A DNA stretch of 64,000 bases from an uncultured Clostridium sp. (GCA_900539375.1 UQBY01000006.1:1-64000), one strand, 5' to 3'; positions 17,613-26,743 are shown, counted from the stretch's first letter. Numbers and translations are program-made. Notes: generated from the letters alone by a model not told the origin.

Positions 17613-17768
17613 ATGGAAGATAAAAATATTATTTGTAAAGATTGTGGTAAAGAATTTGTTTTTACTACAGGAGAACAAGAATTTTTTAAAGAAAAAGGAT
17701 TTACTAATGACCCTGTTAGATGTCCTGATTGTAGAAAGATAAGAAAAAATCAAAAAAGAAACAATTAA
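17613..17768 (+). CDS. small zinc-ribbon protein
   Basis: 51 residues, starting at an ATG 8-9 bases after AGGAAG and ending TAA at 17766-17768. Two CxxC pairs (CKDC and CPDC) about 26 residues apart form a zinc ribbon. The middle (KEFVFTTGEQEFFKEKGF) matches the small zinc-ribbon proteins seen in many Firmicutes, and the tail is basic. It follows gerKB by 20 bases and is probably on the same transcript. The function is unknown; RNA or protein binding is plausible. Confidence 0.8.
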   Translation: MEDKNIICKDCGKEFVFTTGEQEFFKEKGFTNDPVRCPDCRKIRKNQKRNN

Positions 17769-17782
17769 AATATAAGCTTATT

Positions 17783-17835
17783 AGGTTGTTACATAAATTT
17801 ATATAAATATTATTTTGTGTTACAACCTTTTTATT
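17783..17835 (+). terminator. terminator after the zinc-ribbon gene
   Basis: Arms AGGTTGTTACA (17783-17793) and TGTTACAACCT (17818-17828) pair with one mismatch and are followed by TTTTTATTATT. Confidence 0.7.
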
Positions 17836-17891
17836 ATTCTATATTATTTTTTATGTTTTTTCTTTATATATTTAATAAACTAATTTGTAAT

Positions 17892-17920
17892 TTGACAGTT
17901 ATTTTTGTAAATTTTATAAT
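17892..17920 (+). promoter_or_regulatory. consensus sigma-A promoter of trpS
   Basis: TTGACA (17892-17897), a 17-base spacer and TATAAT (17915-17920): a perfect consensus match. The start would be near 17927, giving a leader of only about 35 bases, with no room for a T-box or attenuator. Confidence 0.85.
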
Positions 17921-17961
17921 AGTTAAGTATAAAGTAAAAAACTAAAAAGGGGTGTATATTA

Positions 17962-18984
17962 ATGAGTGAAACTCTTGAAAATACAAACAAAAAAATTATT
18001 TTCAGTGGTATTCAACCATCTGGGGACTTAACTTTAGGAAATTATTTAGGAGCTTTAAAAAACTGGGTCAAGCTTCAAGATGAATATGATTGCTATTATT
18101 GCATAGTAGACCTTCATGCAATAACAGTTCCACAAAAACCTGCAGATTTAAGAAGAAGAACATTAGAATTATTATCTATTTATATTGCTTCAGGTATATC
18201 TCCTGAAAAAAATACAATATTTATACAATCTCATGTACCTGCACATTCTGAATGTTGTTGGTTATTAACATGTAATTCTTATATGGGTGAATTAAGTAGA
18301 ATGACTCAATTTAAGGATAAGTCTAAAAAATATGGAGGTAACTCTAACTCTATAGGTACTGGTTTATTTACATATCCAGTTTTAATGGCAGCTGATATTC
18401 TTTTATATAATTCTGATTTAGTTCCTGTTGGAAAGGACCAAACTCAGCATTTAGAATTTGCAAGAGATATTGCAACTAGATTTAATAATACTTATAGTCC
18501 TACTTTTAAACTTCCTGAAGGATATATTCCAAAAGAAGGAGCTAAGATAATGGATTTACAAGACCCAACAAAGAAAATGTCTAAGTCTTCTGATAATCCA
18601 AATTCATTTATCTTAATTATGGACCCTCCTGATGTTATAAGAAAGAAAATTAGTCGTGCAGTAACAGATAGCCTTGGAGTTGTAAATTATACTGATGAAC
18701 AACCTGGTGTTAAAAATCTTTTAAATATTCTTTCAGCTATTAAAGGAGTAAACCCTGAAAATTTAGTAGCTTCCTATGAAGGAAAAGGTTATGCTGAATT
18801 AAAGCAAGATGTAGCAGAGGCTATTGTAGGTGAACTTTCTCCTATTCAAGATAAAGTTAAAGAACTTCTTGCAGATAAGACTTATTTAGAAAGTATTTAT
18901 AAACAAGGAGCTGAAAAAGCTAACTATATTGCAAATAAAGTATTAAGAAAGATGCAAAAGAAAATAGGATTTATTCCTAGATAA
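17962..18984 (+). CDS. trpS: tryptophanyl-tRNA synthetase
   Basis: 340 residues, the usual bacterial TrpRS length. The N-terminal signature is GIQPSGDLTLGNYLGAL, with the HIGH motif replaced by TLGN as is normal in TrpRS. The tryptophan/ATP loop is seen in PVGKDQTQHLEFARDIA and KMSKS is at 205-209. It charges tRNA-Trp in the cytoplasm. The ATG has AAAAGGGG upstream. A perfect constitutive promoter and the lack of a leader suggest no tRNA-dependent control. Confidence 0.97.
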   Translation: MSETLENTNKKIIFSGIQPSGDLTLGNYLGALKNWVKLQDEYDCYYCIVDLHAITVPQKPADLRRRTLELLSIYIASGISPEKNTIFIQSHVPAHSECCWLLTCNSYMGELSRMTQFKDKSKKYGGNSNSIGTGLFTYPVLMAADILLYNSDLVPVGKDQTQHLEFARDIATRFNNTYSPTFKLPEGYIPKEGAKIMDLQDPTKKMSKSSDNPNSFILIMDPPDVIRKKISRAVTDSLGVVNYTDEQPGVKNLLNILSAIKGVNPENLVASYEGKGYAELKQDVAEAIVGELSPIQDKVKELLADKTYLESIYKQGAEKANYIANKVLRKMQKKIGFIPR

Positions 18985-18991
18985 AACTTGT

Positions 18992-19069
18992 AGTCTACAA
19001 TATTAAGTTAAAAGAATTAAATTAGATGCATTTGTCACCTATTTTTCTAATAACAGAATATTGTAGACT
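18992..19069. repeat. inverted repeat with long loop after trpS
   Basis: Perfect 13-base arms AGTCTACAATATT (18992-19004) and AATATTGTAGACT (19057-19069) enclose about 52 bases. There is no T run, so it is a poor terminator. It sits in the trpS to polymerase-like gene gap. Confidence 0.5.
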
Positions 19070-19101
19070 TATTACTATTATATTGAAAGTGAGATTTTTT
19101 T

Positions 19102-20304
19102 ATGACCAAAAAGTTTTTAAAATTTTTTTCAAATAACTTTTATTTCTGCTTATTATATATGTTTTCAACTCTTCTTTTAATTACTACCTTTAATGATTTA
19201 TTTGTTGTAAAAATACTTTTAAAAATATCTCTAGTATGGGGAATTTCTTTATCTTTTTATCACATTTATAAAATATTAAAAAGAAATCCAAATAAAATTG
19301 AAACTGCAATATTTATATTTTTAATTTTAACTCTTTTACTTACTTTAATATTTTATAGAAATACAACAAATTTAAAAACTTGGATAATAAACCTTATATT
19401 TATGACTGGAATATTTTATATTGATAAAGATAAGCCTAAAGAAAATATTGAAAAAGACATTTATATTATGTCTTCTTTATTTTCAATTTTTATGTTTATA
19501 ACATTTTTAATTTCAGCAATTTTATATACTCAAAGGACAAGTGAAATGACTGAATTTGAAATTCTTTACGGAAAAGTATGGGGATTATTTGTTTATAAAA
19601 ACTCCTTAGCTATTTCAGCTGGAATAGCCTTTCTTCTTTCTATTTTTTGTTTCTTAAAAAGCAAGAAGAAAGCTTTTAAATACTTTTTCTTACTAAATAC
19701 AATAATTCAACTTATAGCTGTATTTGTATCAAAGGGAAGAAGTGCTATTTTACTTTTATTAGCTATACCTTTTGTTTTTTTATTTGTTCAATTTAAAAAT
19801 AAAATTTTTAGAACTTCTATAATTATTATTCCTTCTGTTTTTTGTGTTTTAGGCTTTGCTCTATTTCATGAAAAATTAGGTGCATTTTTATCAGGAAGAC
19901 AAGAGCTTTGGTATTCTGCGTGGCTTTTAATAAAGAAAAACTTATTTGTTGGAGTAGGTAATGAAGCCTTAGTTGAGAAAGTTTACTCAATGCGACCTAA
20001 TGTTATTCTTCCTGGAATAGAAATGGGCAGACTTCACAATATACTTCTTCAATTAATCACAGAAAATGGAGTATTTTCACTTATTATATTTTTAATAATT
20101 CTATACCTTTCATTTTCTAAATTAGTTAGTAAAGTTCATACTTTAAGTGGCAAAAATGCTTTAGTTCAAAAAGTTCTACTTTCACTAGTTGTTGGATTAG
20201 TTTTTGTAAATTTATTTGAAAGTAATTTAATTTATTTAGTAAGCTTTATAGCAATTACTTTTTGGACATACCTTGGATACTTTTTATCTTTAAATGAAAA
20301 ATAA
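19102..20304 (+). CDS. O-antigen ligase/polymerase-like membrane protein (Wzy/WaaL family)
   Basis: 400 residues with about ten to twelve membrane segments. Late in the protein is the family's periplasmic-loop signature: GRQELWYSAW-LIKKNLFVGVG followed by GRLHNILLQLITENGVF. Such proteins join polysaccharide units carried on undecaprenyl diphosphate outside the membrane (Wzy) or transfer them to an acceptor (WaaL/teichuronic type). The ATG follows GAAAGTGAG. It is the only plus-strand gene in the polysaccharide region and converges on galU. Polymerase fits the Wzx-like flippase at 21354, but ligase cannot be excluded. Confidence 0.82.
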   Translation: MTKKFLKFFSNNFYFCLLYMFSTLLLITTFNDLFVVKILLKISLVWGISLSFYHIYKILKRNPNKIETAIFIFLILTLLLTLIFYRNTTNLKTWIINLIFMTGIFYIDKDKPKENIEKDIYIMSSLFSIFMFITFLISAILYTQRTSEMTEFEILYGKVWGLFVYKNSLAISAGIAFLLSIFCFLKSKKKAFKYFFLLNTIIQLIAVFVSKGRSAILLLLAIPFVFLFVQFKNKIFRTSIIIIPSVFCVLGFALFHEKLGAFLSGRQELWYSAWLLIKKNLFVGVGNEALVEKVYSMRPNVILPGIEMGRLHNILLQLITENGVFSLIIFLIILYLSFSKLVSKVHTLSGKNALVQKVLLSLVVGLVFVNLFESNLIYLVSFIAITFWTYLGYFLSLNEK

Positions 20305-20357
20305 AAAATAAGCACAATATAATTGAAAAAATCTTTTATATTGTGCTTATTTTTTTA
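20305..20357. terminator. bidirectional terminator between Wzy-like gene and galU
   Basis: Arms AATAAGCACAATATA (20307-20321) and TATATTGTGCTTATT (20337-20351) are perfect, with A-rich and T-rich flanks, so both convergent transcripts can stop here. Confidence 0.85.
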
Positions 20358-20368
20358 TAACCTATATT

Positions 20369-21241
20369 CTATTTTAATTCCCAAGGTTTTGTATTTAAAT
20401 AATCAATAAATCCATCTCTTAATTCTGGTTTCTTTAAAGCATATTCTATTGTAGCTTGTAAAAATCCTAACTTATCTCCTACATCATATCTTCTACCTTC
20501 AAAGTTATAAGCATACATAGCTTCTTGACCTATTAATGTTCTTAATGCATCTGTTAATTGAATTTCATTTCCCTTTCCTGGTGCTGTATTCTCTAATATT
20601 TCAAATATTTGAGGTGTTATTATATATCTTCCAAGAATTGCAACATTACTTGGTGATTCTTCAACCTTTGGTTTTTCCACTAGGTCTTTTACCTTATATA
20701 CTCTATCTTCTATATGAATTCCATCTACAATTCCATACTTAGATACATCATTTTCTGGAACTGTTTGAACTCCTAATATAGTAGTTTTATATTCTGAATA
20801 ACAATCAATTAATTGCTTTAGACATGGAACTTCACTATCTACTACATCATCTCCAAGCATAACTGCAAAAGGTTCATTACCTACAAAAGTCTTGGCACAA
20901 TGAATAGCATGTCCTAATCCTCTTGGTTCTTTTTGTCTTATATAGTGAATGTCAACCATTCCTGATATATCTCTTACAAGTTCTAAAAGTTCTTCTTTTC
21001 CAGCCTTTTCTAATTCCATTTCTAATTCTATAGATTTATCAAAATGGTCTTCTATACATTTTTTATTTCTTCCTGTTATTATAAGAATCTCTTCTATTCC
21101 TGATGCAATTGCTTCTTCTATAATAAATTGTATTGTTGGCTTATCTACTATTGGTAACATTTCCTTTGGCTGTGCCTTAGTTGCAGGTAAAAATCTTGTT
21201 CCTAACCCAGCAGCAGGAATAATTGCCTTTTTTACTTTCAT
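20369..21241 (-). CDS. galU: UTP--glucose-1-phosphate uridylyltransferase
   Basis: 290 residues. The nucleotidyltransferase signature AAGLGTRFLPATKAQPKEMLPIVDKP opens the protein, followed by VMLGDDVVD and GRYIITPQIFEILE, as in GalU/GtaB. It makes UDP-glucose from UTP and glucose-1-phosphate, feeding GalE (50578-51591) and the glycosyltransferases. The ATG has GAGAGG upstream. It is the last gene of the minus-strand polysaccharide locus and lies 112 bases from the flippase gene. Confidence 0.96.
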   Translation of the reverse strand: MKVKKAIIPAAGLGTRFLPATKAQPKEMLPIVDKPTIQFIIEEAIASGIEEILIITGRNKKCIEDHFDKSIELEMELEKAGKEELLELVRDISGMVDIHYIRQKEPRGLGHAIHCAKTFVGNEPFAVMLGDDVVDSEVPCLKQLIDCYSEYKTTILGVQTVPENDVSKYGIVDGIHIEDRVYKVKDLVEKPKVEESPSNVAILGRYIITPQIFEILENTAPGKGNEIQLTDALRTLIGQEAMYAYNFEGRRYDVGDKLGFLQATIEYALKKPELRDGFIDYLNTKPWELK

Positions 21242-21353
21242 TATCTAATCCTCTCCCTATTAACAAATATTTACTTAACACTTTTATTGTACCATATAAT
21301 TAATTTATTTTATATATTTAAATAAACTTTTATTTAGTAAAATAACCATTTAT

Positions 21354-22808
21354 CTAGGATTTTATTTTTCTTTTTACATTATTTATTAGTTCTAAAATAA
21401 TCTTATCTTTTATAATTACTAATATAAATAAATATATTAATAAATTTATTAATATAACCCCCATTAATAGTAAAAACATGTTTTTTATATATTTTCTTAA
21501 AATAATTGTTATAGGAATAAATATTAATGAAATTATAAAATACTTTATTTTATCTAATCCAAATAAATTTATATGAATTTTTAAGTTTTTTCTTACATAA
21601 ACATATTCACATATTACCAATACAAAATTTGCTATTATTGTTGTAGTTATTGCAACCTTTGCAGAAAATATTTCCAAAACTATACATAAAGAATTTAATA
21701 TTAAATTAACTATACCTCCAATAAATACACATACAACTTGTTGTCTCTCTCGTCCATTTAGGTACATAATCTGATTACTTACTATATTTTCATATCCTAC
21801 TATAATCATATATATTGCAAAAAAAGGCATAAGAGGTACTGCATCTATATAATCTTTTCCTCCATATAATAAAATGCACTCTTTTCCAATAACAGAAACT
21901 CCAATTGCTGCTGGAAATAATATCATTAAATACATTTTTGACATTCTATCTAACAAAGATTTATATATCTGATTTTCCCCTTTAGATAAATGATATGAAA
22001 GTCTTGGTATAGTAACTTGGACAAAGGTTAATAGAAGATTATTTATTGCATATATAATTCCAACACACATAAAATAATATCCTACATATACCTTTCCAAC
22101 AACAGAACCTAACATTATCTTATCTAAGTTAGTATATAAAATACTTGCATTTGTAAGTATTACCACTAAAAACATAGGCTTTATATGTTTTTTAAAATTT
22201 AATGCTTTAAAATTAAAATCAATTCTTCTTTTTATAAATACAAAACTTGCAAAATAATTAAAAAATAATGTAATACCAAGTATTAATACATACATAGTAA
22301 CATCTTTTGCTGATTTAACTAAAATTATTGTTACTATACATGATATGGTCTGCACCAAAATAGTTTTTATTGTGATAAAATCAAATCTTTCTAGTGCCTC
22401 TGCTGCCCATTCAACATAAAATATATTAGCAAAAAAGTTTATACCCATAACCACTGCTATACTATGTAAAACACTACTATTTGCAAAAATTAAATGCATT
22501 GATAGTATATATATTCCACCAACTATTAAATTTGATAATAATGTTATTATAAATATATTTGAAAATACCTTAGATAATCTATCTTTATTATCTCTAACTT
22601 TACTTATCTCTCTTAGTCCATATTGATAAACTCCAAAGGTTGCAAAGGCCAAAAAGTATTGATATATACCTTGTATATATGTAAAATTTCCATAGGCCTT
22701 TGTACCTAAAGCTCTTGTAATATACATTCCTAATATAAAAGGAAGTCCTGTATTAAAAATATTAAGTATTAATTTATATATAGTATTTTTTGCTAATGAC
22801 TTACTCAA
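21354..22808 (-). CDS. polysaccharide flippase, Wzx/MATE-like
   Basis: 484 residues, hydrophobic, with about 12-14 membrane segments. The N-terminus (AKNTIYKLILNIFNTGLPFILGMYITRALGTKAYGNFTY) is the typical start of RfbX/Wzx polysaccharide transporters in the MOP exporter superfamily. It is predicted to flip undecaprenyl-diphosphate-linked repeat units for a Wzy-type polymerase. It has its own transcript start downstream of the hairpin at 22901-22935. A weak TTGAAA-17-TAACAT lies in the upstream gap. Confidence 0.92.
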   Translation of the reverse strand: MSKSLAKNTIYKLILNIFNTGLPFILGMYITRALGTKAYGNFTYIQGIYQYFLAFATFGVYQYGLREISKVRDNKDRLSKVFSNIFIITLLSNLIVGGIYILSMHLIFANSSVLHSIAVVMGINFFANIFYVEWAAEALERFDFITIKTILVQTISCIVTIILVKSAKDVTMYVLILGITLFFNYFASFVFIKRRIDFNFKALNFKKHIKPMFLVVILTNASILYTNLDKIMLGSVVGKVYVGYYFMCVGIIYAINNLLLTFVQVTIPRLSYHLSKGENQIYKSLLDRMSKMYLMILFPAAIGVSVIGKECILLYGGKDYIDAVPLMPFFAIYMIIVGYENIVSNQIMYLNGRERQQVVCVFIGGIVNLILNSLCIVLEIFSAKVAITTTIIANFVLVICEYVYVRKNLKIHINLFGLDKIKYFIISLIFIPITIILRKYIKNMFLLLMGVILINLLIYLFILVIIKDKIILELINNVKRKIKS

Positions 22809-22900
22809 AAAGATTCTACCTCATTTCCATTTTTAATAGACTTATGTTAACATTATAATGTAACTTTTTCAATATCATTTACATAAATTTAAAATAAACA

Positions 22901-22935
22901 TAAAAGTAACTTGCTAAAATAACAAGTTACTTTTA
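22901..22935. terminator. hairpin between DUF2304 gene and flippase gene
   Basis: Perfect 13-base arms TAAAAGTAACTTG (22901-22913) and CAAGTTACTTTTA (22923-22935), starting right after the DUF2304 stop codon. On the minus strand it is followed by TGTTTATTTT. Confidence 0.65.
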
Positions 22936-22937
22936 GT

Positions 22938-23291
22938 TTATTTTAAATCATTCTCTTTTTCTTCTTTAAGTAATTTTTCAAGAACTACTAATCTTTGCCC
23001 TAAATCCTTTGTTTGCTCTTTAAGAAGACTAACTTGTTCACTTTGTCTAAAAAGCAAATATAATAAAAATATAATTGCAACTAAAAATAATACTGAAGGC
23101 GGATATTCAATTCCTGTCCATTTAGCTACAACTTTTATTATATTAGGAAAAGCTGCTAATATTATTGCTAGTATTGAACCTAAAAACCAAAGAAAACTCT
23201 CTCTTTCAAAAAATTTTTTCTTTTTAACTTTTGATAGTACCATACACATAAATATTATTGCTAAAAATATAAAAAATATTCTAGTTGCCAT
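22938..23291 (-). CDS. DUF2304 small membrane protein
   Basis: 117 residues: three hydrophobic segments (TRIFFIFLAIIFMCMVL, a FLGSILAIILAAFP region, and a VLFLVAIIFLLYLL stretch) and then a charged coiled coil (SEQVSLLKEQTKDLGQRLVVLEKLLKEE). This is the DUF2304 layout, often found beside a DPM1-like GT2, as here. I use the ATG at 23291 with AGGTG 6 bases upstream rather than the GTG at 23300. It overlaps the 3' end of the glycosyltransferase gene by 11 bases. A membrane partner for that enzyme is inferred. Confidence 0.8.
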   Translation of the reverse strand: MATRIFFIFLAIIFMCMVLSKVKKKKFFERESFLWFLGSILAIILAAFPNIIKVVAKWTGIEYPPSVLFLVAIIFLLYLLFRQSEQVSLLKEQTKDLGQRLVVLEKLLKEEKENDLK

Positions 23292-24021
23292 TTGTATCAC
23301 CTACCATTTTATTTTTTCTTATGCCATATTTTATAATTATTAAAAATATACTATAAAACATTGTTATCATATATGATATTGGTGACCATATACCAGAGTG
23401 CATACTTTCTCCATATATTCTCTCTTTCATTTTTACTGGTACTTCTTCAATTTTATATCCTTGCATAAGCATTTCTATAATTAAATTAGCATCTGGATAT
23501 TCTGGATAATTATTAATTTTTGCGTATCTTGTATATACTCTTTTTGATAAAATCTGAAGACCTGATGTTGGGTCTGTTATTTCTTTTGAGCATGCTATTT
23601 TTATTATTTTTTGGAATAAAGCTGTTCCTACTCTTCTAAAGAAAGGATGTTTATATTCTGTCTGTTCTTTAAATCTTGACCCTATCATAATATCAACATC
23701 GTCTTCTTTCATTTTTTGAAACATTTTATTTAATTCACTTGCTACATGTTGTCCATCTCCATCAAATTGTGCAACATACTTATACCCCTTTGCCAAAGCA
23801 TATTTAAATCCAGTTTGCACTCCACCTGCATATCTTAAATTAAAGGGGGTTGTTATATAATTAACTTTCATTTCTTCTAATATCTTTGGAGTATTATCTG
23901 TTGAACAATCATTAATAACTAAAATGTCAGCCTCTTTAATATCTTCTCTTAATTCATTTATAACATTAGTTATGTTCATTTCTTCATTATAAGCTGGCAC
24001 TATCACTAATAAATCCTTCAT
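23281..24021 (-). CDS. GT2 glycosyltransferase, DPM1-like polyprenyl-phosphate type
   Basis: 246 residues. A GT-A domain opens with LLVIVPAYNEEMNI, with the metal-binding motif in VAQFDGDGQH and ADILVINDCSTD before it. The C-terminus has one membrane segment (ITMFYSIFLIIIKYGI). This is typical of enzymes that load a sugar on undecaprenyl phosphate or a lipid carrier at the membrane. The start overlaps the LicD gene by 35 bases and the end overlaps DUF2304, so all three are translationally coupled. Confidence 0.88.
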   Translation of the reverse strand: MKDLLVIVPAYNEEMNITNVINELREDIKEADILVINDCSTDNTPKILEEMKVNYITTPFNLRYAGGVQTGFKYALAKGYKYVAQFDGDGQHVASELNKMFQKMKEDDVDIMIGSRFKEQTEYKHPFFRRVGTALFQKIIKIACSKEITDPTSGLQILSKRVYTRYAKINNYPEYPDANLIIEMLMQGYKIEEVPVKMKERIYGESMHSGIWSPISYMITMFYSIFLIIIKYGIRKNKMVGDTNGN

Positions 24022-24895
24022 TTTTTTCTCCTTTATTTAATATCTCTTCATAACTATATTTTTTTCTTCCTGTTATATCTATACCATATCTTTTAGCTAC
24101 TTCCTCTTCCATTGCCCCATATTCAAAATGTCTTACTCTCTTATCTTCAGGTGGAAGCTCCATATAAGTGCTTCCATATTCACATTCTAAAATATGCTCA
24201 ACATTATTAGGACATGGAAACATATATCCTTCAAATTCTATTTTCTTTAAAGGAAGGTAATATTTTCTTTCACACATCATTTCATCAGTTTGCTCAATTG
24301 CAAAACCTATATACTTTCCATCTTCACTTATATATTTTTTCTTTGCTTTTTCTACTAAATTAAATGGTATAAAAATCTTACTAACTGCTCTAAAAGTTTT
24401 AAAAATAATCTTATAAAGTTTTGAATTTACAGCATCTATTACAGACTTTTTTCTTGCATTTTCAATTTGTCTTATAAATTTTCTGTACTTTCTAGATACA
24501 TTTTCTTTATAAAAATCTAAAGTAAATATATCTATAAAAATACCTCTATCCATTATCATATTTGCTCCATCATCATCAATAACAACAACTGTGTCTTTCA
24601 TCATTATTTTTGCAAATTCAAAAGGATAACCTTCTTTTGTATCCTTATGTAGTAAATAAAAATGTGGATTACTATTTTTTTTCATATGCTTTATAAATTT
24701 ATTATAATTTTCCCTTGTCATAGCTATATCTACATCATCATCCCAAGGAATAAAACCTTTATGCCTATAGGCTCCTAATAGGGTTCCAAATTCAAGACAA
24801 TATTCAATATTATTTTCTTTACATATCTCATCTATAAATTTTAAAGTTTCTACCATTAACTTTTTACATTCATCTAAATTTGCAACTACATACAT
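23987..24895 (-). CDS. LicD family phosphotransferase
   Basis: 302 residues. The diagnostic motif is EFGTLLGAYRHKGFIPWDDDVDI near residue 40, with Asp residues expected to bind metal, as in LicD/Fukutin nucleotidyltransferase-fold enzymes. These transfer phosphocholine or related phospho-alcohol groups from a CDP carrier to surface glycans. No membrane segment is obvious. It lies 16 bases downstream of the nucleotidyltransferase gene that probably makes its activated donor. The actual group is unknown. Confidence 0.9.
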   Translation of the reverse strand: MYVVANLDECKKLMVETLKFIDEICKENNIEYCLEFGTLLGAYRHKGFIPWDDDVDIAMTRENYNKFIKHMKKNSNPHFYLLHKDTKEGYPFEFAKIMMKDTVVVIDDDGANMIMDRGIFIDIFTLDFYKENVSRKYRKFIRQIENARKKSVIDAVNSKLYKIIFKTFRAVSKIFIPFNLVEKAKKKYISEDGKYIGFAIEQTDEMMCERKYYLPLKKIEFEGYMFPCPNNVEHILECEYGSTYMELPPEDKRVRHFEYGAMEEEVAKRYGIDITGRKKYSYEEILNKGEKNEGFISDSASL

Positions 24896-24911
24896 AATAA
24901 TATCCTACTCT

Positions 24912-25655
24912 TTAACTATTTTTACATACACTTATGTCAAATTTAATATTATAATCTCTAAACTTAAGAATTCTCTCATAGTCTTCCATATAGTCAACTT
25001 CTGCCCAAAATCTTCCTTCTACATCTTTAACATAAATGTCCTTTTCTTTACTTAGCTCATATAAAGCATTTTCCCACCATAAATAATGTTGTTGTTTATT
25101 TATCATACTTTCAAGTTCATTTTTAAAAGTACTTATAAACTCTTTTCCTATCTTTGCAATTCCTATATACTCTGCAGTTATATCCTCTCCTTCAAGTTCT
25201 TTTCCATACTTTAAGAGTCTGTTATCTTCATAGTAGAATTTATAATCAGCTTCCTCTTTTCTTGTTTCATCACAAAAAAGAACAGGACTTAATGTTTCTT
25301 CTTTTATTATTTCTAATAAAGAATCGTCAACAAAGACATCTCCATTCATTATCATAATATCATCTTCATTAGTAATAAAATCTCTTGCAAACCAAGCTGA
25401 TGCTATACTATTTGTAACATCAAAAAATGGATTATAATAAAATTTTATATCATGTTCTTTTAAAATTTCTCTTATTACTTCCTGGTTATAACCTAATATA
25501 ATTCCTATATCCTTAATTCCCATTCCTCTAAGTTGTCTTATGGTATTTTCTATAAGGGTAATTCCACCTCCTATATCCACAGTACATTTAGGTCTGCCAG
25601 ATAAATATCTGCTTATTCTTGTACCTCTTCCAGCTGCAAGTATAAGTGCTCTCAT
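24912..25655 (-). CDS. LicC/PntC-like sugar- or aminoalcohol-phosphate nucleotidyltransferase
   Basis: 247 residues. MRALILAAGRGTRISRYLSGRPKC is the nucleotidyltransferase signature, then IMNGDVFVDDSLL carries the metal-binding Asp. The short form and neighbours fit CTP:phosphocholine or phosphonate cytidylyltransferases (LicC, PntC) rather than sugar nucleotide enzymes such as GalU. It lies two bases after the aminotransferase gene and 16 bases before the LicD gene, so the three form a pathway unit. The product is likely a CDP-linked small amine; which one is not readable from sequence. Confidence 0.82.
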   Translation of the reverse strand: MRALILAAGRGTRISRYLSGRPKCTVDIGGGITLIENTIRQLRGMGIKDIGIILGYNQEVIREILKEHDIKFYYNPFFDVTNSIASAWFARDFITNEDDIMIMNGDVFVDDSLLEIIKEETLSPVLFCDETRKEEADYKFYYEDNRLLKYGKELEGEDITAEYIGIAKIGKEFISTFKNELESMINKQQHYLWWENALYELSKEKDIYVKDVEGRFWAEVDYMEDYERILKFRDYNIKFDISVCKNS

Positions 25656-25657
25656 TT

Positions 25658-26743
25658 TTATAACACTCCCTTTTCATTCATATCTTTAAAAGCATTTACT
25701 AATGTATCTATATCTTCATCTGAAATATTTCCAATATGACCTACTCTAAATAAAATTTCACTTAAATCTCCACCATTAGGACATAAAAATATATTATAAT
25801 TATCTTTCATATATTTAAATATTTCATATGCTGTCATTTTTCCTGTTGGTTTTAATGGAGTAACAGCATTTGATGGAGTTTCATTTGCTATTTCTAATGG
25901 TAAGCCTTTTATTTTTTCTCTAAAGCTTTCTGCAACTTCTCTAGTTCTATTTATAACAGAATCTATTCCTGCTTTTTCTATTCTTTTTAATCTGGAATTT
26001 AATTGAAGTATTATGCTTACTGCTGGAGTAAAAGGAGTTTGTCCTCTTTTTCCATTATTTAAATAATCCTTTAAATTAAAATACATACTCTTAACATTAT
26101 TATTTTCTATTCTTTCAATAGCCTCTTTATCCACAACAATTAAAGCCATTCCAGCTGGTAATGCTAATGCCTTTTGTGAACCTGTTATCATAACATTTAT
26201 ATTATTTTTTTTCATATTTATATCATCTGCTAAGAATGCACTTATAGCATCAACAACTAAGAATATATTTTCTTTCTTGCAAAAATCTCCTATTAAATCT
26301 AAATCATATAAAACACCTGTTGAAGTTTCATGTGCATTAACCAAAAAACCTGTAAATCCTTTATTTTTATACTTATTTAAAATTTCTTTAGTTAAAGCTT
26401 GCCCATAAGATAACCTTATTTCTTCAAAAGGTATTTCATGAATTTTACATAGTTCCACAAATCTATGCCCAAAACTTCCCCCGTTAACAACTAACACTTT
26501 ATCTTTTTTTGTAAATACATTCATAACAACAGCTTCCATTGCCCCTGTTCCTGAATTTGTTAGAAATATTACTTTTGAACTTTCCTCTGTCTTAGCTAAT
26601 TTTTTCATTATTTCTTCATTTTCTAAAGTTATTTTTGAAAACTCATCTGTTCTAAAATAAGGTGGCTGTTTTGCACCTATTTCTAACTCTTCTTCATACA
26701 TTTGAACTGGTCCTACACTAAAATTCAAAAAATCTTTTTTCAT
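25658..26743 (-). CDS. class V aminotransferase, AEP-transaminase/alanine-glyoxylate type
   Basis: 361 residues from the ATG at 26743 (AAAGGTG 6 bases upstream; the GTG at 26752 is rejected). The N-terminus NFSVGPVQMYEEE is typical of the family. The PLP-binding lysine sits in MITGSQKALALPAGMAL, and the cofactor loop is in TNSGTGAMEAVVMN. Relatives include 2-aminoethylphosphonate:pyruvate and serine/alanine-glyoxylate aminotransferases. Its place directly before a LicC/PntC-like gene suggests it makes the amine that is then nucleotide-activated. No phosphoenolpyruvate mutase gene is in the window, so the phosphonate reading is unproven. Confidence 0.82.
   Translation of the reverse strand: MKKDFLNFSVGPVQMYEEELEIGAKQPPYFRTDEFSKITLENEEIMKKLAKTEESSKVIFLTNSGTGAMEAVVMNVFTKKDKVLVVNGGSFGHRFVELCKIHEIPFEEIRLSYGQALTKEILNKYKNKGFTGFLVNAHETSTGVLYDLDLIGDFCKKENIFLVVDAISAFLADDINMKKNNINVMITGSQKALALPAGMALIVVDKEAIERIENNNVKSMYFNLKDYLNNGKRGQTPFTPAVSIILQLNSRLKRIEKAGIDSVINRTREVAESFREKIKGLPLEIANETPSNAVTPLKPTGKMTAYEIFKYMKDNYNIFLCPNGGDLSEILFRVGHIGNISDEDIDTLVNAFKDMNEKGVL

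Noticed and set aside
17769..17961. T-box or trp attenuator before trpS
   Set aside because: The perfect promoter leaves a leader of only about 35 bases and no T-box landmarks are present.
22938..26743. Complete aminoethylphosphonate biosynthesis cluster
   Set aside because: No PEP mutase or phosphonopyruvate decarboxylase gene is in the window, so only the later steps can be proposed.
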